Source: Pseudomonadota bacterium
GTDB taxonomy: Bacteria; Pseudomonadota; Alphaproteobacteria; Parvibaculales; Parvibaculaceae
Reading direction: 5' to 3'
Length of the DNA stretch: 9,207 nt
Assembly: GCA_021780275.1 (NCBI GenBank)
Contig: JAJXZC010000411.1
Coordinates: forward strand, 1-9,207
This document shows positions 1 to 6,873 of this stretch, one piece after another. Positions within the stretch are counted from its first letter, which is position 1, and every line of letters begins with the position of its first letter. The position numbers and the translations under genes were made by a program. The notes below the pieces were generated by a model. The model searched no databases. It was given only the letters and a program-made list of their open reading frames with translations, and was not told where the DNA came from.

Positions 1-727
1 AGGGCACGACTAGCACTTCGCGGATCGAGAGCCCGACCGAATGAATGTCGGCGGCGCGCGCATGGGGATCGAAGAAGGCGGGCGACGCGATAATCAGAAT
101 GGCGATGAAAGAAAGTCCATAGGCGCCTGTGAGCGCGGCCCATTGCATCAGCGCGTCGGAGGCGGTGAAGCTTTCTCCAATCAGGTTCCAGGGAAAGCCC
201 GTCAGCACATGGCCGCGCAGCCATTCGAAGATGCACCAGCTGACGGCGAGCGCGACGATGCGCAGATAGCCCGGAAACCAGAAGGCGCGTGCAAGCGCCG
301 TCGCGCCCGCGGTGAAAAGAGCAAGCCCGGCCGGCAATAGCGTAATGGCGAAGGGCATGAAGATCGCGAACTTCTCCGCCTCGACCATGAAGGCGTAGCC
401 GATCCAGTGAAGGCCGAAGAGGAAATAGCCGAAGCCGAACCACCAGCCGATGGCCGCGCCGCCGCGCAGCATGCGCCGCCGCGTCGCCGCCGCCTCCTCA
501 CCGAGAACGACCGACGCCGGACCGCCAAGCCCGTCGAGCAACCAGACGAGCACCGGAAAGGTGACGAAGAGAACGGGGAGGAAATGGATGGGCGGCAGCG
601 CCAGCACGCTGAGCGAGCCCGCGAAGAAGGCCGCGAGCAGACGCCGCCAGCTCCTGAAAAGTGCGACTTCACGCGCGATCCGCTCAACGGCGGAAAAGAG
701 GGCGGTCAGACCGCGATCGGCATTCAT
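1..727 (-). CDS. lnt: Apolipoprotein N-acyltransferase, N-terminal part (cut by window edge)
   Basis: Lnt adds the third acyl chain to the N-terminal cysteine of lipoproteins in the inner membrane. My own translation from the ATG at 727 stays open to the window edge, giving the first 242 residues; family members are usually a little over 500. Hydrophobic segments run at about residues 30-65, 90-115, 120-150, 155-170 and 195-217. The family hallmark EWLRGHVLTGFPWN is at 168-181. The catalytic nitrilase-like (CN hydrolase) domain with its Glu-Lys-Cys triad would lie beyond the edge and cannot be checked. The start is 3 bases after the corC stop, so the gene is probably translated with corC. No strong Shine-Dalgarno sequence precedes it. 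corC-lnt is a very common pair in Proteobacteria. Identity is strong; completeness is unknown. Confidence 0.93.
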   Translation of the reverse strand, partial: MNADRGLTALFSAVERIAREVALFRSWRRLLAAFFAGSLSVLALPPIHFLPVLFVTFPVLVWLLDGLGGPASVVLGEEAAATRRRMLRGGAAIGWWFGFGYFLFGLHWIGYAFMVEAEKFAIFMPFAITLLPAGLALFTAGATALARAFWFPGYLRIVALAVSWCIFEWLRGHVLTGFPWNLIGESFTASDALMQWAALTGAYGLSFIAILIIASPAFFDPHARAADIHSVGLSIREVLVVP

Positions 728-730
728 GCG

Positions 731-1714
731 TCAGCTTGCCGCCCGCTTGTCGTCGCCCGGGCCATCCTCGTCCGGGGACGCGGCGGCAGCGACCTTGTGA
801 ATGCGGAGCTTCTTGATGCGGCGCGGATCGGCGTCCTTCACCTCGAATTCGAGACCGAGCGGATGCTTGATGAGTTCGCCACGCACGGGCACGCGACCGA
901 CCAGCGAGAAGACGAGGCCACCCAGCGTCTCGATGTCGTCGTCGCCTTCTTCATCGACGAGCTTCAGGCCGATCATCTCCTCAAGCTCCTCGATGGGCGT
1001 GCGGGCGTCGGCGTCGATGGTGCCATCCTCGCGCTTCACGAGCACAGGGCCCTGATCCGTATCGTGCTCGTCCTCGATATCGCCGACGATTTCCTCGACC
1101 AGATTTTCGATCGTGACGAGACCGTCGGTGCCGCCATACTCGTCGATGACAAGGGCGAGATGTATGCGCGTCGCCTGCATCTTCAGGAGCAGATCAAGCG
1201 CCGGCATGGAAGGCGGCACAAAAAGCACATCGCGCCGGATCGCCTTGAGCGAGAAGGGACCGCGCGGAGCGACGGATTCATCCGTCGCAAGATAGGTCAC
1301 GATGTCCTTGATATGAACCATGCCAAGCGGATCGTCGAGCGTCTCGCGATAGATCGGCATGCGCGAATGGGTCGACTCGCGATAGAGGCGCAACACCTCG
1401 TCCAGCGTGTCGCTTTCCTCCACGGCGACGACATCAGCGCGCGGCACCATGACGTCGTCGACCCGGAGTTCGCCGAAGCTCAGAATATTCGCCAGCATGT
1501 GGCGCTCTTCGGGAGCCAGCGCGCGGCCTTCCTCGTCGCGGCCTTCCAGCGCTTCCTCGAGGCTTTCGAGAAGCGTCGGATCGCTCGCCGAGGGCGCACC
1601 GAGAACATTGCGCCACAGGGTCTGGAGCCGCTGCGCGAAGCTCGCGCGCGGCCTGGTGTCGTCGGTCAATGAGGCTGTATCCGTTCGGTCGGACATTTTC
1701 TGCGCGTCAGACAT
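731..1714 (-). CDS. corC: CorC/HlyC-type CBS-domain protein
   Basis: This is a 327-residue soluble protein of the CorC/HlyC (hemolysin C/TlyC-like) family. E. coli CorC has been linked to Mg2+/Co2+ efflux, but the biochemical role in alphaproteobacteria is unsettled. Visible parts are a tandem CBS pair at about 87-145 ([12 protein letters not shown]) and 155-210 ([20 protein letters not shown]), then a CorC_HlyC transporter-associated domain at about 225-305 ([19 protein letters not shown]). There is no DUF21 membrane domain, so this is the short cytosolic form. CBS pairs usually bind adenine nucleotides. The ATG at 1714 overlaps the ybeY stop by 8 bases. A second in-frame ATG at 1696 is equally possible because neither has a clear Shine-Dalgarno sequence. 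The last 20 or so residues are charged and look disordered. Confidence 0.93.
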   Translation of the reverse strand: MSDAQKMSDRTDTASLTDDTRPRASFAQRLQTLWRNVLGAPSASDPTLLESLEEALEGRDEEGRALAPEERHMLANILSFGELRVDDVMVPRADVVAVEESDTLDEVLRLYRESTHSRMPIYRETLDDPLGMVHIKDIVTYLATDESVAPRGPFSLKAIRRDVLFVPPSMPALDLLLKMQATRIHLALVIDEYGGTDGLVTIENLVEEIVGDIEDEHDTDQGPVLVKREDGTIDADARTPIEELEEMIGLKLVDEEGDDDIETLGGLVFSLVGRVPVRGELIKHPLGLEFEVKDADPRRIKKLRIHKVAAAASPDEDGPGDDKRAAS

Positions 1715-2273
1715 CGGGACCGCGGGGAAGGCGCTTGCCCGGATCGTCGGAGCCGTCGATGGGCGCGTAGGGGTCCGCTATGTCGAGATCCTCGAGAATG
1801 TCGCGTTCGAGCGCTTCCATCTCTTCGGCCTCTGCATCGACCTCATGGTCATGGCCGAGAAGATGCAACACCCCATGCACGACGAGATGGGAGAGATGAT
1901 CGGGGAAAGTCTTGCCCTGTTCCCTCGCCTCGCGTTCGATAGTTTCGAGCGCGAGCACGACGTCGCCGAGAAGCGTCGTCTGCACGGGTTCGGCCTGCGG
2001 CATGTCGCCGGTCGGAAAGGACAATACGTTGGTCGGCTTGTCCTTGCCGCGCCAGGTCTTGTTCAGGGCCTGCACGAAGGGATCGTCGGCGAGAACGACG
2101 CAAAGCTCCGCCTCTTCGGAGGGGCCCGCCACGACATAGGCATGCTCGGCGGCGCGGCGCACCAGTTCCTCTGCGTCCGCCGCCCAGTTTCCCGCCTCGC
2201 GCAGGATGTCGATCTCGAGCCCGGAAACGGGGCTCTGATCTTCCAGCGTCTTCGATGGCCGGCTCGGGCTCAT
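1707..2273 (-). CDS. ybeY: rRNA maturation endoribonuclease YbeY
   Basis: YbeY is a zinc-dependent single-strand endoribonuclease. In other bacteria it takes part in 16S rRNA 3'-end processing and 70S ribosome quality control, in the cytoplasm. The 188-residue product carries the family signature HGVLHLLGHDH at 133-143; H133, H137 and H143 are the expected zinc ligands. The conserved LNKTWRGKDKPTNVLSFP block is at about 70-87 and contains the conserved arginine R75. Compared with E. coli YbeY (about 155 residues) it has an N-terminal extension of about 15 residues and an acidic C-terminal tail. The start overlaps the phoH stop as ATGA, and AGAGGA lies upstream inside the phoH end, so translation is probably coupled. 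The phoH-ybeY neighbourhood is one of the most conserved in bacteria and supports the call. Confidence 0.96.
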   Translation of the reverse strand: MSPSRPSKTLEDQSPVSGLEIDILREAGNWAADAEELVRRAAEHAYVVAGPSEEAELCVVLADDPFVQALNKTWRGKDKPTNVLSFPTGDMPQAEPVQTTLLGDVVLALETIEREAREQGKTFPDHLSHLVVHGVLHLLGHDHEVDAEAEEMEALERDILEDLDIADPYAPIDGSDDPGKRLPRGPDV

Positions 2274-3325
2274 TCCTTGTCCTCTCCGCGGGCGTCCAGA
2301 AGACCCCGATCGCGGGCATTATAGGCTTTAACCACGCGCGTCACGAGGGGATGACGTACCACATCGGCATCGGTGAAGTGCACCACGCCGATGCCCTCGA
2401 TGCTGCCCAGCGTTTCCAGTGCGTCCTTGAGGCCGGATTTCGCACCCAGGGGCAAGTCGACCTGCGAGGGATCGCCCGTGATCGCCATGCGGCTGTTCTC
2501 GCCGAGCCGGGTCAGGAACATCTTCATCTGGACGGGCGTGGTGTTCTGCGCCTCGTCCAGAATGACGAAGGAATTGGCGAGTGTGCGGCCGCGCATGAAG
2601 GCGAGCGGCGCCACCTCGATCTCGCCCGACTCGATCTCCCGCACCACCTGTTCACCCGGCAGCGTGTCGTAGAGAGCGTCGTAAAGCGGGCGGAGATAGG
2701 GGTCGATTTTTTCCTTGAGATCGCCGGGAAGGAAACCCAGACGCTCGCCCGCTTCCACCGCGGGGCGCGACAGGATGATGCGGTCGACGCGCTTCTGGAG
2801 AAGCATCTGTACGGCGACGGCGACGGCAAGGTAGGTCTTGCCCGTGCCCGCCGGACCGATGCCGAAGACGAGCTCATGCTTCATCAGCGCATCGATATAG
2901 GTCGCCTGCGTCGGCGAGCGCGGGCCGATGACGCGACGCTTGGTCTGGATCTGGCGGGCGCCACTGGCGGCCCGGCCTGCTTCCTCTTCCGGCGCTTTCG
3001 ACATGCGGATAGCTCCATCGACCTCGCCGGCATTCACCTCGAGGCCGGATTTCAGACGCTGATAAAGTTCGCGGAGAACGCGGTCGGCCTGCGCGCGGGC
3101 TTCCGGTTTTCCTGTGATGACGAGTTTGTTGCCGCGGGAACTGGCCAGAACGCCCAAGCCTTCCTCGATGCGGGCGAGATTTCGATCGTGCTCGCCAAAA
3201 AGCTCGGTAAGAAGCCGGTTGTCGTCGAAGGCGATGACGAGGCTCTCGCTATCGCCCGGCGCTGCCCGGCCACCGCCTGCACCGCCATTCCGTCCGAAGG
3301 TCTTTGTCCCTCCCGATGCGCCCAA
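2270..3325 (-). CDS. phoH: PhoH-like ATPase
   Basis: This is a PhoH-family P-loop ATPase of 351 residues, the usual length for the YbeZ-like form encoded next to ybeY. Family members are thought to act with YbeY in RNA metabolism. An N-terminal KH-like region (about 28-95, [20 protein letters not shown]) precedes the ATPase domain. Walker A GPAGTGKT is at 157-164, Walker B VILDEAQN at 254-261, and the GDPSQVDLP sensor motif at 284-292. No ATG precedes the body in frame: the only usable start I see is TTG at 3325, preceded by AAGGA (10 bases) and AGGGAG (3 bases). Six codons upstream of this TTG is an in-frame TGA, and 14 codons before that an ATG touching the miaB stop (see the separate entry). 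Function is well supported; the start is uncertain. Confidence 0.94.
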   Translation of the reverse strand: MGASGGTKTFGRNGGAGGGRAAPGDSESLVIAFDDNRLLTELFGEHDRNLARIEEGLGVLASSRGNKLVITGKPEARAQADRVLRELYQRLKSGLEVNAGEVDGAIRMSKAPEEEAGRAASGARQIQTKRRVIGPRSPTQATYIDALMKHELVFGIGPAGTGKTYLAVAVAVQMLLQKRVDRIILSRPAVEAGERLGFLPGDLKEKIDPYLRPLYDALYDTLPGEQVVREIESGEIEVAPLAFMRGRTLANSFVILDEAQNTTPVQMKMFLTRLGENSRMAITGDPSQVDLPLGAKSGLKDALETLGSIEGIGVVHFTDADVVRHPLVTRVVKAYNARDRGLLDARGEDKE

Positions 3326-3340
3326 CTGCTCCCTGTCCTT
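3326..3340 (-). promoter_or_regulatory. Purine-rich ribosome binding region for the TTG start of phoH
   Basis: Read on the minus strand, the bases directly before TTG 3325 are AAGGACAGGGAGCAG. They contain AAGGA with a 10-base spacer and AGGGAG with a 3-base spacer. They follow immediately after the TGA at 3341-3343. This is the sequence reason to accept a TTG start for phoH. Confidence 0.5.
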
Positions 3341-3385
3341 TCAAATACTGGTCATGGAAATACCGGCATCCGGCTCGTCACTCAT
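3341..3385 (-). other. 14-codon ORF in frame with phoH, ending in TGA (leader ORF or interrupted phoH N-terminus)
   Basis: The ORF reads [14 protein letters not shown] and then TGA. Its ATG shares one base with the miaB stop (TGATG), and GAAGG lies 10 bases upstream inside miaB, so it looks like a properly placed, coupled start. It is in the same frame as phoH: after TGA come five sense codons (K D R E Q) and then the TTG at which the phoH body can begin. It could be a short leader peptide with reinitiation, a natural nonsense change at the 5' end of phoH, or a sequencing error. I cannot choose between these from one sequence. Confidence 0.4.
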
Positions 3386-4797
3386 CAGGCAATCACCTTC
3401 TCGCTTTCCGCGAGTCGTCCACGAAGACTATTCGCAAAACCCTGCTCGATGATGACAGGCGCGATGCGCCCGAGAAGATCGTCAGGACCTGCGTCGATAT
3501 GAACGGGCTGTAGATAGGGGCTGCGGCCGAGAAGCTGGCCGGGCCCGCGTCCCCTGCGGTCGAAGAGAACCGGCAGGATCTTGCCCGCGCAGGCGGCGTT
3601 GAAGGCCTCGGACTGCTCGGACAGCAATGCCTGCAAACGATGAAGACGTTCGGTCTTCACCTCCTCGGGGAGCTGTTCGGCGCGCGTCGAGGCGGGGGTG
3701 CCGGGCCGGGGGCTGTATTTGAAGGAATAGGCCTGCACGAACTTCACCTTGCGGATGAGGTCGAGCGTCGCCTCGAAGTCTTCTTCCGTCTCGCCGGGGA
3801 AACCGACGATAAAGTCGGAAGACAGGGCGATATCGGGACGCGCGGCACGAATGCGCGCGATAATCTCGAGATAGGTCGCCGCCGTATGCTGACGGTTCAT
3901 CTGGTCGAGGATGCGGTCCGAGCCCGACTGCACGGGAAGATGCAGATAGGGCATCAGCTTTTCGACTTCCCCATGGGCGGAAATCAATTCCTCGTCCATG
4001 TCGCGCGGATGGCTCGTCGTGTAGCGCAGGCGTTCGACGCCGTCGATTTCGGCCAGCGCGCGCACCAGCGCACCGAGCGTCGCCGGGCGGCCCTTCGCAT
4101 CCTCTCCGTGATAGGCATTCACGTTCTGCCCGAGCAGCGTGATTTCCCGCACACCCGCATCGGCAAGACCGCGCGCTTCGTCGAGAATGCGCGACATGGG
4201 CCGCGAAAATTCGGCTCCACGCGTATAGGGCACGACGCAAAAGGTGCAGAACTTGTCGCAGCCTTCCTGAATGGTGAGGAAGGCCGTGGGGCCGCGCGCC
4301 AGCGTCTTGCGCCGGTCAGGCGCGGGCAGGCTTTCGAACTTGTCCTCGGCCGGAAACTCCGTCTCGACGATGGCAGGGCCGCCATTGCCGCTGCGGGCGA
4401 CGAGGTCGGGGAGATGGTGATAGCTCTGCGGCCCGACGATGACATCGACCACGGGGGCGCGACGGCGCATTTCCTCGCCCTCCGCCTGGGCGACGCAGCC
4501 CGCGACGCCGACGATGAGCTTTTCGCCACGAGCGGCCTTTTCGGCCTTGAGCTCACGCAACCGGCCCAGTTCCGAATAGACCTTCTCGGCCGCCCTTTCG
4601 CGAATATGACAGGTGTTCAGAACGACGATGTCGGCTTCCTCGGGCGAGGTGGCCTCCACATAGCCTTCCGGCGCCATGACATCGATCATGCGCTCGCTGT
4701 CATAGACGTTCATCTGACAGCCATAGGTCTTTACGAAAATCTTCTTCTGCGGCACGGGGGAACTCAAAGCAGGGCCAAATGTGGCGACAAACGCCAT
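3385..4797 (-). CDS. miaB: tRNA-2-methylthio-N6-dimethylallyladenosine synthase MiaB
   Basis: MiaB is a radical-SAM methylthiotransferase that converts i6A37 to ms2i6A37 in tRNAs reading UNN codons. It uses two 4Fe-4S clusters. In the 470-residue product the N-terminal UPF0004 domain holds the three auxiliary-cluster cysteines C27 (KTYGCQMN), C63 (LNTCHIRER) and C101 (VAGCVAQ). The radical-SAM motif is C180-x3-C184-x2-C187 ([17 protein letters not shown]). A TRAM-type RNA-binding domain fills the C-terminus (about 395-460). All six cluster cysteines are present, so the enzyme should be active. The ATG at 4797 follows a TAG four codons upstream and has no clear Shine-Dalgarno sequence. In-frame TTG (residue 11) and GTG (residue 15) are alternatives, since conserved sequence begins near residue 18. 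The stop overlaps the ATG of the short ORF before phoH. Confidence 0.97.
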   Translation of the reverse strand: MAFVATFGPALSSPVPQKKIFVKTYGCQMNVYDSERMIDVMAPEGYVEATSPEEADIVVLNTCHIRERAAEKVYSELGRLRELKAEKAARGEKLIVGVAGCVAQAEGEEMRRRAPVVDVIVGPQSYHHLPDLVARSGNGGPAIVETEFPAEDKFESLPAPDRRKTLARGPTAFLTIQEGCDKFCTFCVVPYTRGAEFSRPMSRILDEARGLADAGVREITLLGQNVNAYHGEDAKGRPATLGALVRALAEIDGVERLRYTTSHPRDMDEELISAHGEVEKLMPYLHLPVQSGSDRILDQMNRQHTAATYLEIIARIRAARPDIALSSDFIVGFPGETEEDFEATLDLIRKVKFVQAYSFKYSPRPGTPASTRAEQLPEEVKTERLHRLQALLSEQSEAFNAACAGKILPVLFDRRGRGPGQLLGRSPYLQPVHIDAGPDDLLGRIAPVIIEQGFANSLRGRLAESEKVIA

Positions 4798-4852
4798 GTC
4801 GTCATACTAGCAGGCAGACGGGCCTTTCTGCATCCACCAATGCGAGGCGCCC

Positions 4853-5716
4853 TCAAAGCGCGGCAGCGAGGCGAGGCGGCATCTCGACCGTCCCCGCCGC
4901 AATCGCCTCGGGCTCTTCGTCGAAGCGCCCGTTGATCGCACGGATGAGGCCGGCGCGGCAGGATTCCTCGCAATACATGGCCAGGGCCTTGCGGTTGCCG
5001 ATTTCGCGGATCGTGACGGGCTTGTGATATTCGACCATCACGTCGATCGGCCCGAGGGAAAAGGCCTCCCAGAGATGGGGGAAGAGCTCCATATCGCCAT
5101 ACCAGGCGAAAAAGGGCCGGAACTGGCGCCCCATGGGCAGGCCGTGAAGCTTCACATAGGCCACGGAGACGGGCTGGACGACGAGATCGTCCTCGCGGTC
5201 CTCATCGCCGTTCACGATGGTGAGCTGGGCGACACTCATCAGCGCGGACTTGAAGTTGAGTACCCGGTTGCCGTCGCTCGACGTGCCTTCGGGGAAAAGG
5301 ATCAGCCGGTCGCCGCCGGCGATGCGGGCATGGATCTCGTTGCGGGACTCCGCCGTGCGGGTGCGCCGTTCGCGCTCCACGAAAACCGTTTGCTGGAGAC
5401 GCGCCAGTGTGCCGAAGAAGGGCCAGCCCGCCACCTCGCTCTTCGCCACGAAGGACGAGGGCTGCAACGAAGCCATGATCGGAATGTCGAGCCAGGATGT
5501 GTGGTTCGCCGCAATGAGACAGGCGCCGCCCTTGTAGGGCTCGCCACGCGTCACGACGCGAATGCCAACCAGCTTGCACAGGAAGCGGTGATAGATATTC
5601 GGCAGGCGCTTGGCGAGTGGCCAGTTCATCTTGAGCGCGAGCGCCTGCGCCGGCATCAGAATCATGGCCGACAAGATGAATCCGGCGAGGAGGAAACCCG
5701 CGCGCAAGCGACCCAT
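4853..5716 (-). CDS. plsC: 1-acyl-sn-glycerol-3-phosphate acyltransferase family (PlsC/OlsA type)
   Basis: This is a lysophospholipid-type acyltransferase, normally converting lysophosphatidic acid to phosphatidic acid at the inner face of the cytoplasmic membrane. Relatives in rhizobia (OlsA) instead acylate lyso-ornithine lipid, and sequence alone does not separate the two here. Numbered from the ATG at 5716 (287 residues), there is a hydrophobic N-terminal segment (about 5-28), the catalytic HX4D box NHTSWLD at 71-77, the FVERERR block near 112-118 and the FPEGTSSDG substrate box at 141-149. I chose 5716 because AGGGAG stands 6 bases upstream and the membrane segment starts right after it. 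A longer frame begins at 5779 with an ATGA overlap on the fur stop and would add 21 unconserved residues, making 308. The stop is 55 bases before miaB. Confidence 0.9.
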   Translation of the reverse strand: MGRLRAGFLLAGFILSAMILMPAQALALKMNWPLAKRLPNIYHRFLCKLVGIRVVTRGEPYKGGACLIAANHTSWLDIPIMASLQPSSFVAKSEVAGWPFFGTLARLQQTVFVERERRTRTAESRNEIHARIAGGDRLILFPEGTSSDGNRVLNFKSALMSVAQLTIVNGDEDREDDLVVQPVSVAYVKLHGLPMGRQFRPFFAWYGDMELFPHLWEAFSLGPIDVMVEYHKPVTIREIGNRKALAMYCEESCRAGLIRAINGRFDEEPEAIAAGTVEMPPRLAAAL

Positions 5717-5728
5717 GAGCGTCTCCCT
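5717..5728 (-). promoter_or_regulatory. Shine-Dalgarno AGGGAG deciding the plsC start
   Basis: On the minus strand AGGGAG (5728-5723) is followed by a 6-base spacer and ATG at 5716-5714. The alternative upstream ATG at 5779 has only a weak purine run (AAGAAAGA) before it, although it has the 4-base overlap typical of coupled genes. Confidence 0.5.
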
Positions 5729-5775
5729 AGTCCCGTCTTCCATTCCCATACGCGCGAGGCCTTGGCCCCGTGCCT

Positions 5776-6276
5776 TCATTCTTTCTTGCGAGAATCGGCG
5801 GCCTTCTTGTCCCGGCCGAGCGGCACGCCGTAAAGCTCGAGCCGATGATCGACCAGATCGAAGCCGAGTTCCCGAGCGATGATATGCTGCAACCGCTCGA
5901 TGTCGTCGCTATGGAACTCGATCACCTTGCCCGTCGACAGATCGATCAGGTGATCGTGGTGCTCGTCCGGCACCTGTTCGTAGCGCGACCGGCCATCGCG
6001 AAAATCATGGCGTTCGAGAATGCCCGCCTCTTCAAAAAGGCGGACTGTGCGATAGACCGTCGCAATCGAGATCTTGTTATCGATCTTCGAGGCGCGGTGG
6101 TACACCTCCTCGACATCCGGGTGGTCATGGGCGTTGGACAGCACGCGCGCGATGATGCGCCGCTGCTCTGTCATACGCATTCCTTTTTCGACGCAAAGAT
6201 TCTCGATGCGGTCTGCATCGTTCGCGTCGGTCTGTGCGTGGCCGGTGGCGGAAGGGTTTGTCGTCATCGTTGTCAT
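5776..6276 (-). CDS. fur: Fur-family transcriptional regulator (alphaproteobacterial Fur/Mur type)
   Basis: A 166-residue metal-responsive repressor. A winged-helix DNA-binding domain occupies about 22-100, with the recognition region ISIATVYRTVRLFEEAG at 69-85. A C-terminal dimerisation and metal-binding domain contains HHDHLIDLSTGKVIEF at 106-121. The classic zinc pair CxxC after HHDHLI in E. coli Fur is replaced by residues without cysteine, and the single cysteine left is C28. This matches what I know of the Mur/Fur proteins of rhizobia and relatives, which often respond mainly to manganese; which metal this one senses is inference. The ATG at 6276 has no good Shine-Dalgarno sequence, and a second ATG lies at 6267. 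A 120-bp promoter-bearing gap precedes it. It is the first gene of the run down to lnt. The lysine-rich tail (KKAADSRKKE) is not conserved. Confidence 0.95.
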   Translation of the reverse strand: MTTMTTNPSATGHAQTDANDADRIENLCVEKGMRMTEQRRIIARVLSNAHDHPDVEEVYHRASKIDNKISIATVYRTVRLFEEAGILERHDFRDGRSRYEQVPDEHHDHLIDLSTGKVIEFHSDDIERLQHIIARELGFDLVDHRLELYGVPLGRDKKAADSRKKE

Positions 6277-6332
6277 AATAGCTCTAGAGAAGGCCGATTG
6301 TCACGGACGAGCAGATTATCCGCTTCACCCTT

Positions 6333-6359
6333 CTTAGCACACTAAGCACCTGAATTATA
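6333..6359 (-). promoter_or_regulatory. Probable fur promoter (-10 TATAAT) with a palindrome at the presumed start site
   Basis: The 120-bp gap between rimI and fur is locally AT-richer than the genes. On the minus strand it contains a perfect TATAAT at 6359-6354. The -35 region 17-18 bases upstream (AGGTCA) is poor. Seven bases after the -10 begins the inverted repeat CTTAG-TGTG-CTAAG (6346-6333), which would cover about +1 to +14, a position suited to an operator. The fur ATG follows some 57 bases later. Autoregulation by Fur/Mur is known in the family. The repeat does not match a Mur or Fur box that I can recall, so the binding protein is unknown. Confidence 0.45.
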
Positions 6360-6396
6360 ACCGTTTTGCGACTACGTGACCTGAATGCCGCAGGGG

Positions 6397-6873
6397 TTAT
6401 TGCGACCGATCCGCGAGATCGAGGCGCATGGTCAGCGCCGCCACCGAGGCGCCGCCGAGGCGACGGTAATAGCCGGGTCGGCGGCCGACGGTCATGAAGC
6501 CGAGATTTTGGTAAAGGGCAATCGCGGCTGGATTGTCCTCCGCCACTTCGAGGAAAAGCACGCTCGCGCCACCAGCGATGGAGGCGGCGGCTGCCGCTTC
6601 GATGAGACGCCGCCCAAGGCCCCGGCGGCGATGGCTTGCGGCCACCGCGATGGTGAGGATTTCAGCCTCGTCACCGGCGACCCGTGCCAGCACGAAGCCG
6701 GGAATATGCTCACCGGACACCGCCATCAGGCCGAAGGTGCCGGGCATGGCGATGATGTCCCTGATCGCGTCGGTGCCCCAAGGCTCGTCGAACCCGGTCG
6801 CATGGACATCGGCGAGCCGAGGCGCGGCGCCGCTCGTGACGGGACGAATGTCGATTTCGTCAGGCCCGCTCAT
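6397..6873 (-). CDS. rimI: Ribosomal protein bS18-alanine N-acetyltransferase-like GNAT protein
   Basis: A 158-residue GNAT acetyltransferase of the RimI branch, which acetylates the N-terminal alanine of ribosomal protein S18 in E. coli. The acetyl-CoA pyrophosphate-binding loop is RRRGLG at 82-87, within ILTIAVAASHRRRGLGRRL. The RimI-like motif C/D block LEVAEDNPAAIALYQNLGF is at 108-126, followed by a Tyr-rich stretch (RPGYYRR, 131-137). The length is typical. The start overlaps the tsaB stop by 4 bases (ATGA), and tsaB-rimI is a widespread pair, which makes RimI more likely than a generic GNAT. The true substrate is not shown by sequence. The gene ends with TAA 120 bases before fur, and I see no stem with a T-tract after it. 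Confidence 0.9.
   Translation of the reverse strand: MSGPDEIDIRPVTSGAAPRLADVHATGFDEPWGTDAIRDIIAMPGTFGLMAVSGEHIPGFVLARVAGDEAEILTIAVAASHRRRGLGRRLIEAAAAASIAGGASVLFLEVAEDNPAAIALYQNLGFMTVGRRPGYYRRLGGASVAALTMRLDLADRSQ

Noticed and set aside
407..1672. Long plus-strand open frame of over 400 codons opposite corC and lnt
   Set aside because: It is antisense to clearly recognisable CorC and Lnt sequence. GC-rich DNA with strong third-position GC keeps the opposite strand open, and its translation is Arg/His/Asp-rich with no recognisable domain.
2255..3502. Plus-strand open frame opposite phoH
   Set aside because: Mirror of the PhoH coding sequence with no domain or ribosome binding site. The same holds for the plus-strand frame 3640-4935 opposite miaB and for those opposite plsC, fur, tsaB, rutE and nfu.
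6282..6289. CTCTAGAG palindrome just upstream of fur as an operator or ribosome binding site
   Set aside because: An 8-bp perfect palindrome is expected by chance at this length scale, and it does not match a Shine-Dalgarno or known Fur/Mur box.
6380..6396. CCTG-N7-CAGG repeat after rimI as a terminator
   Set aside because: Only 4 bp of stem and no T run follows on the minus strand.
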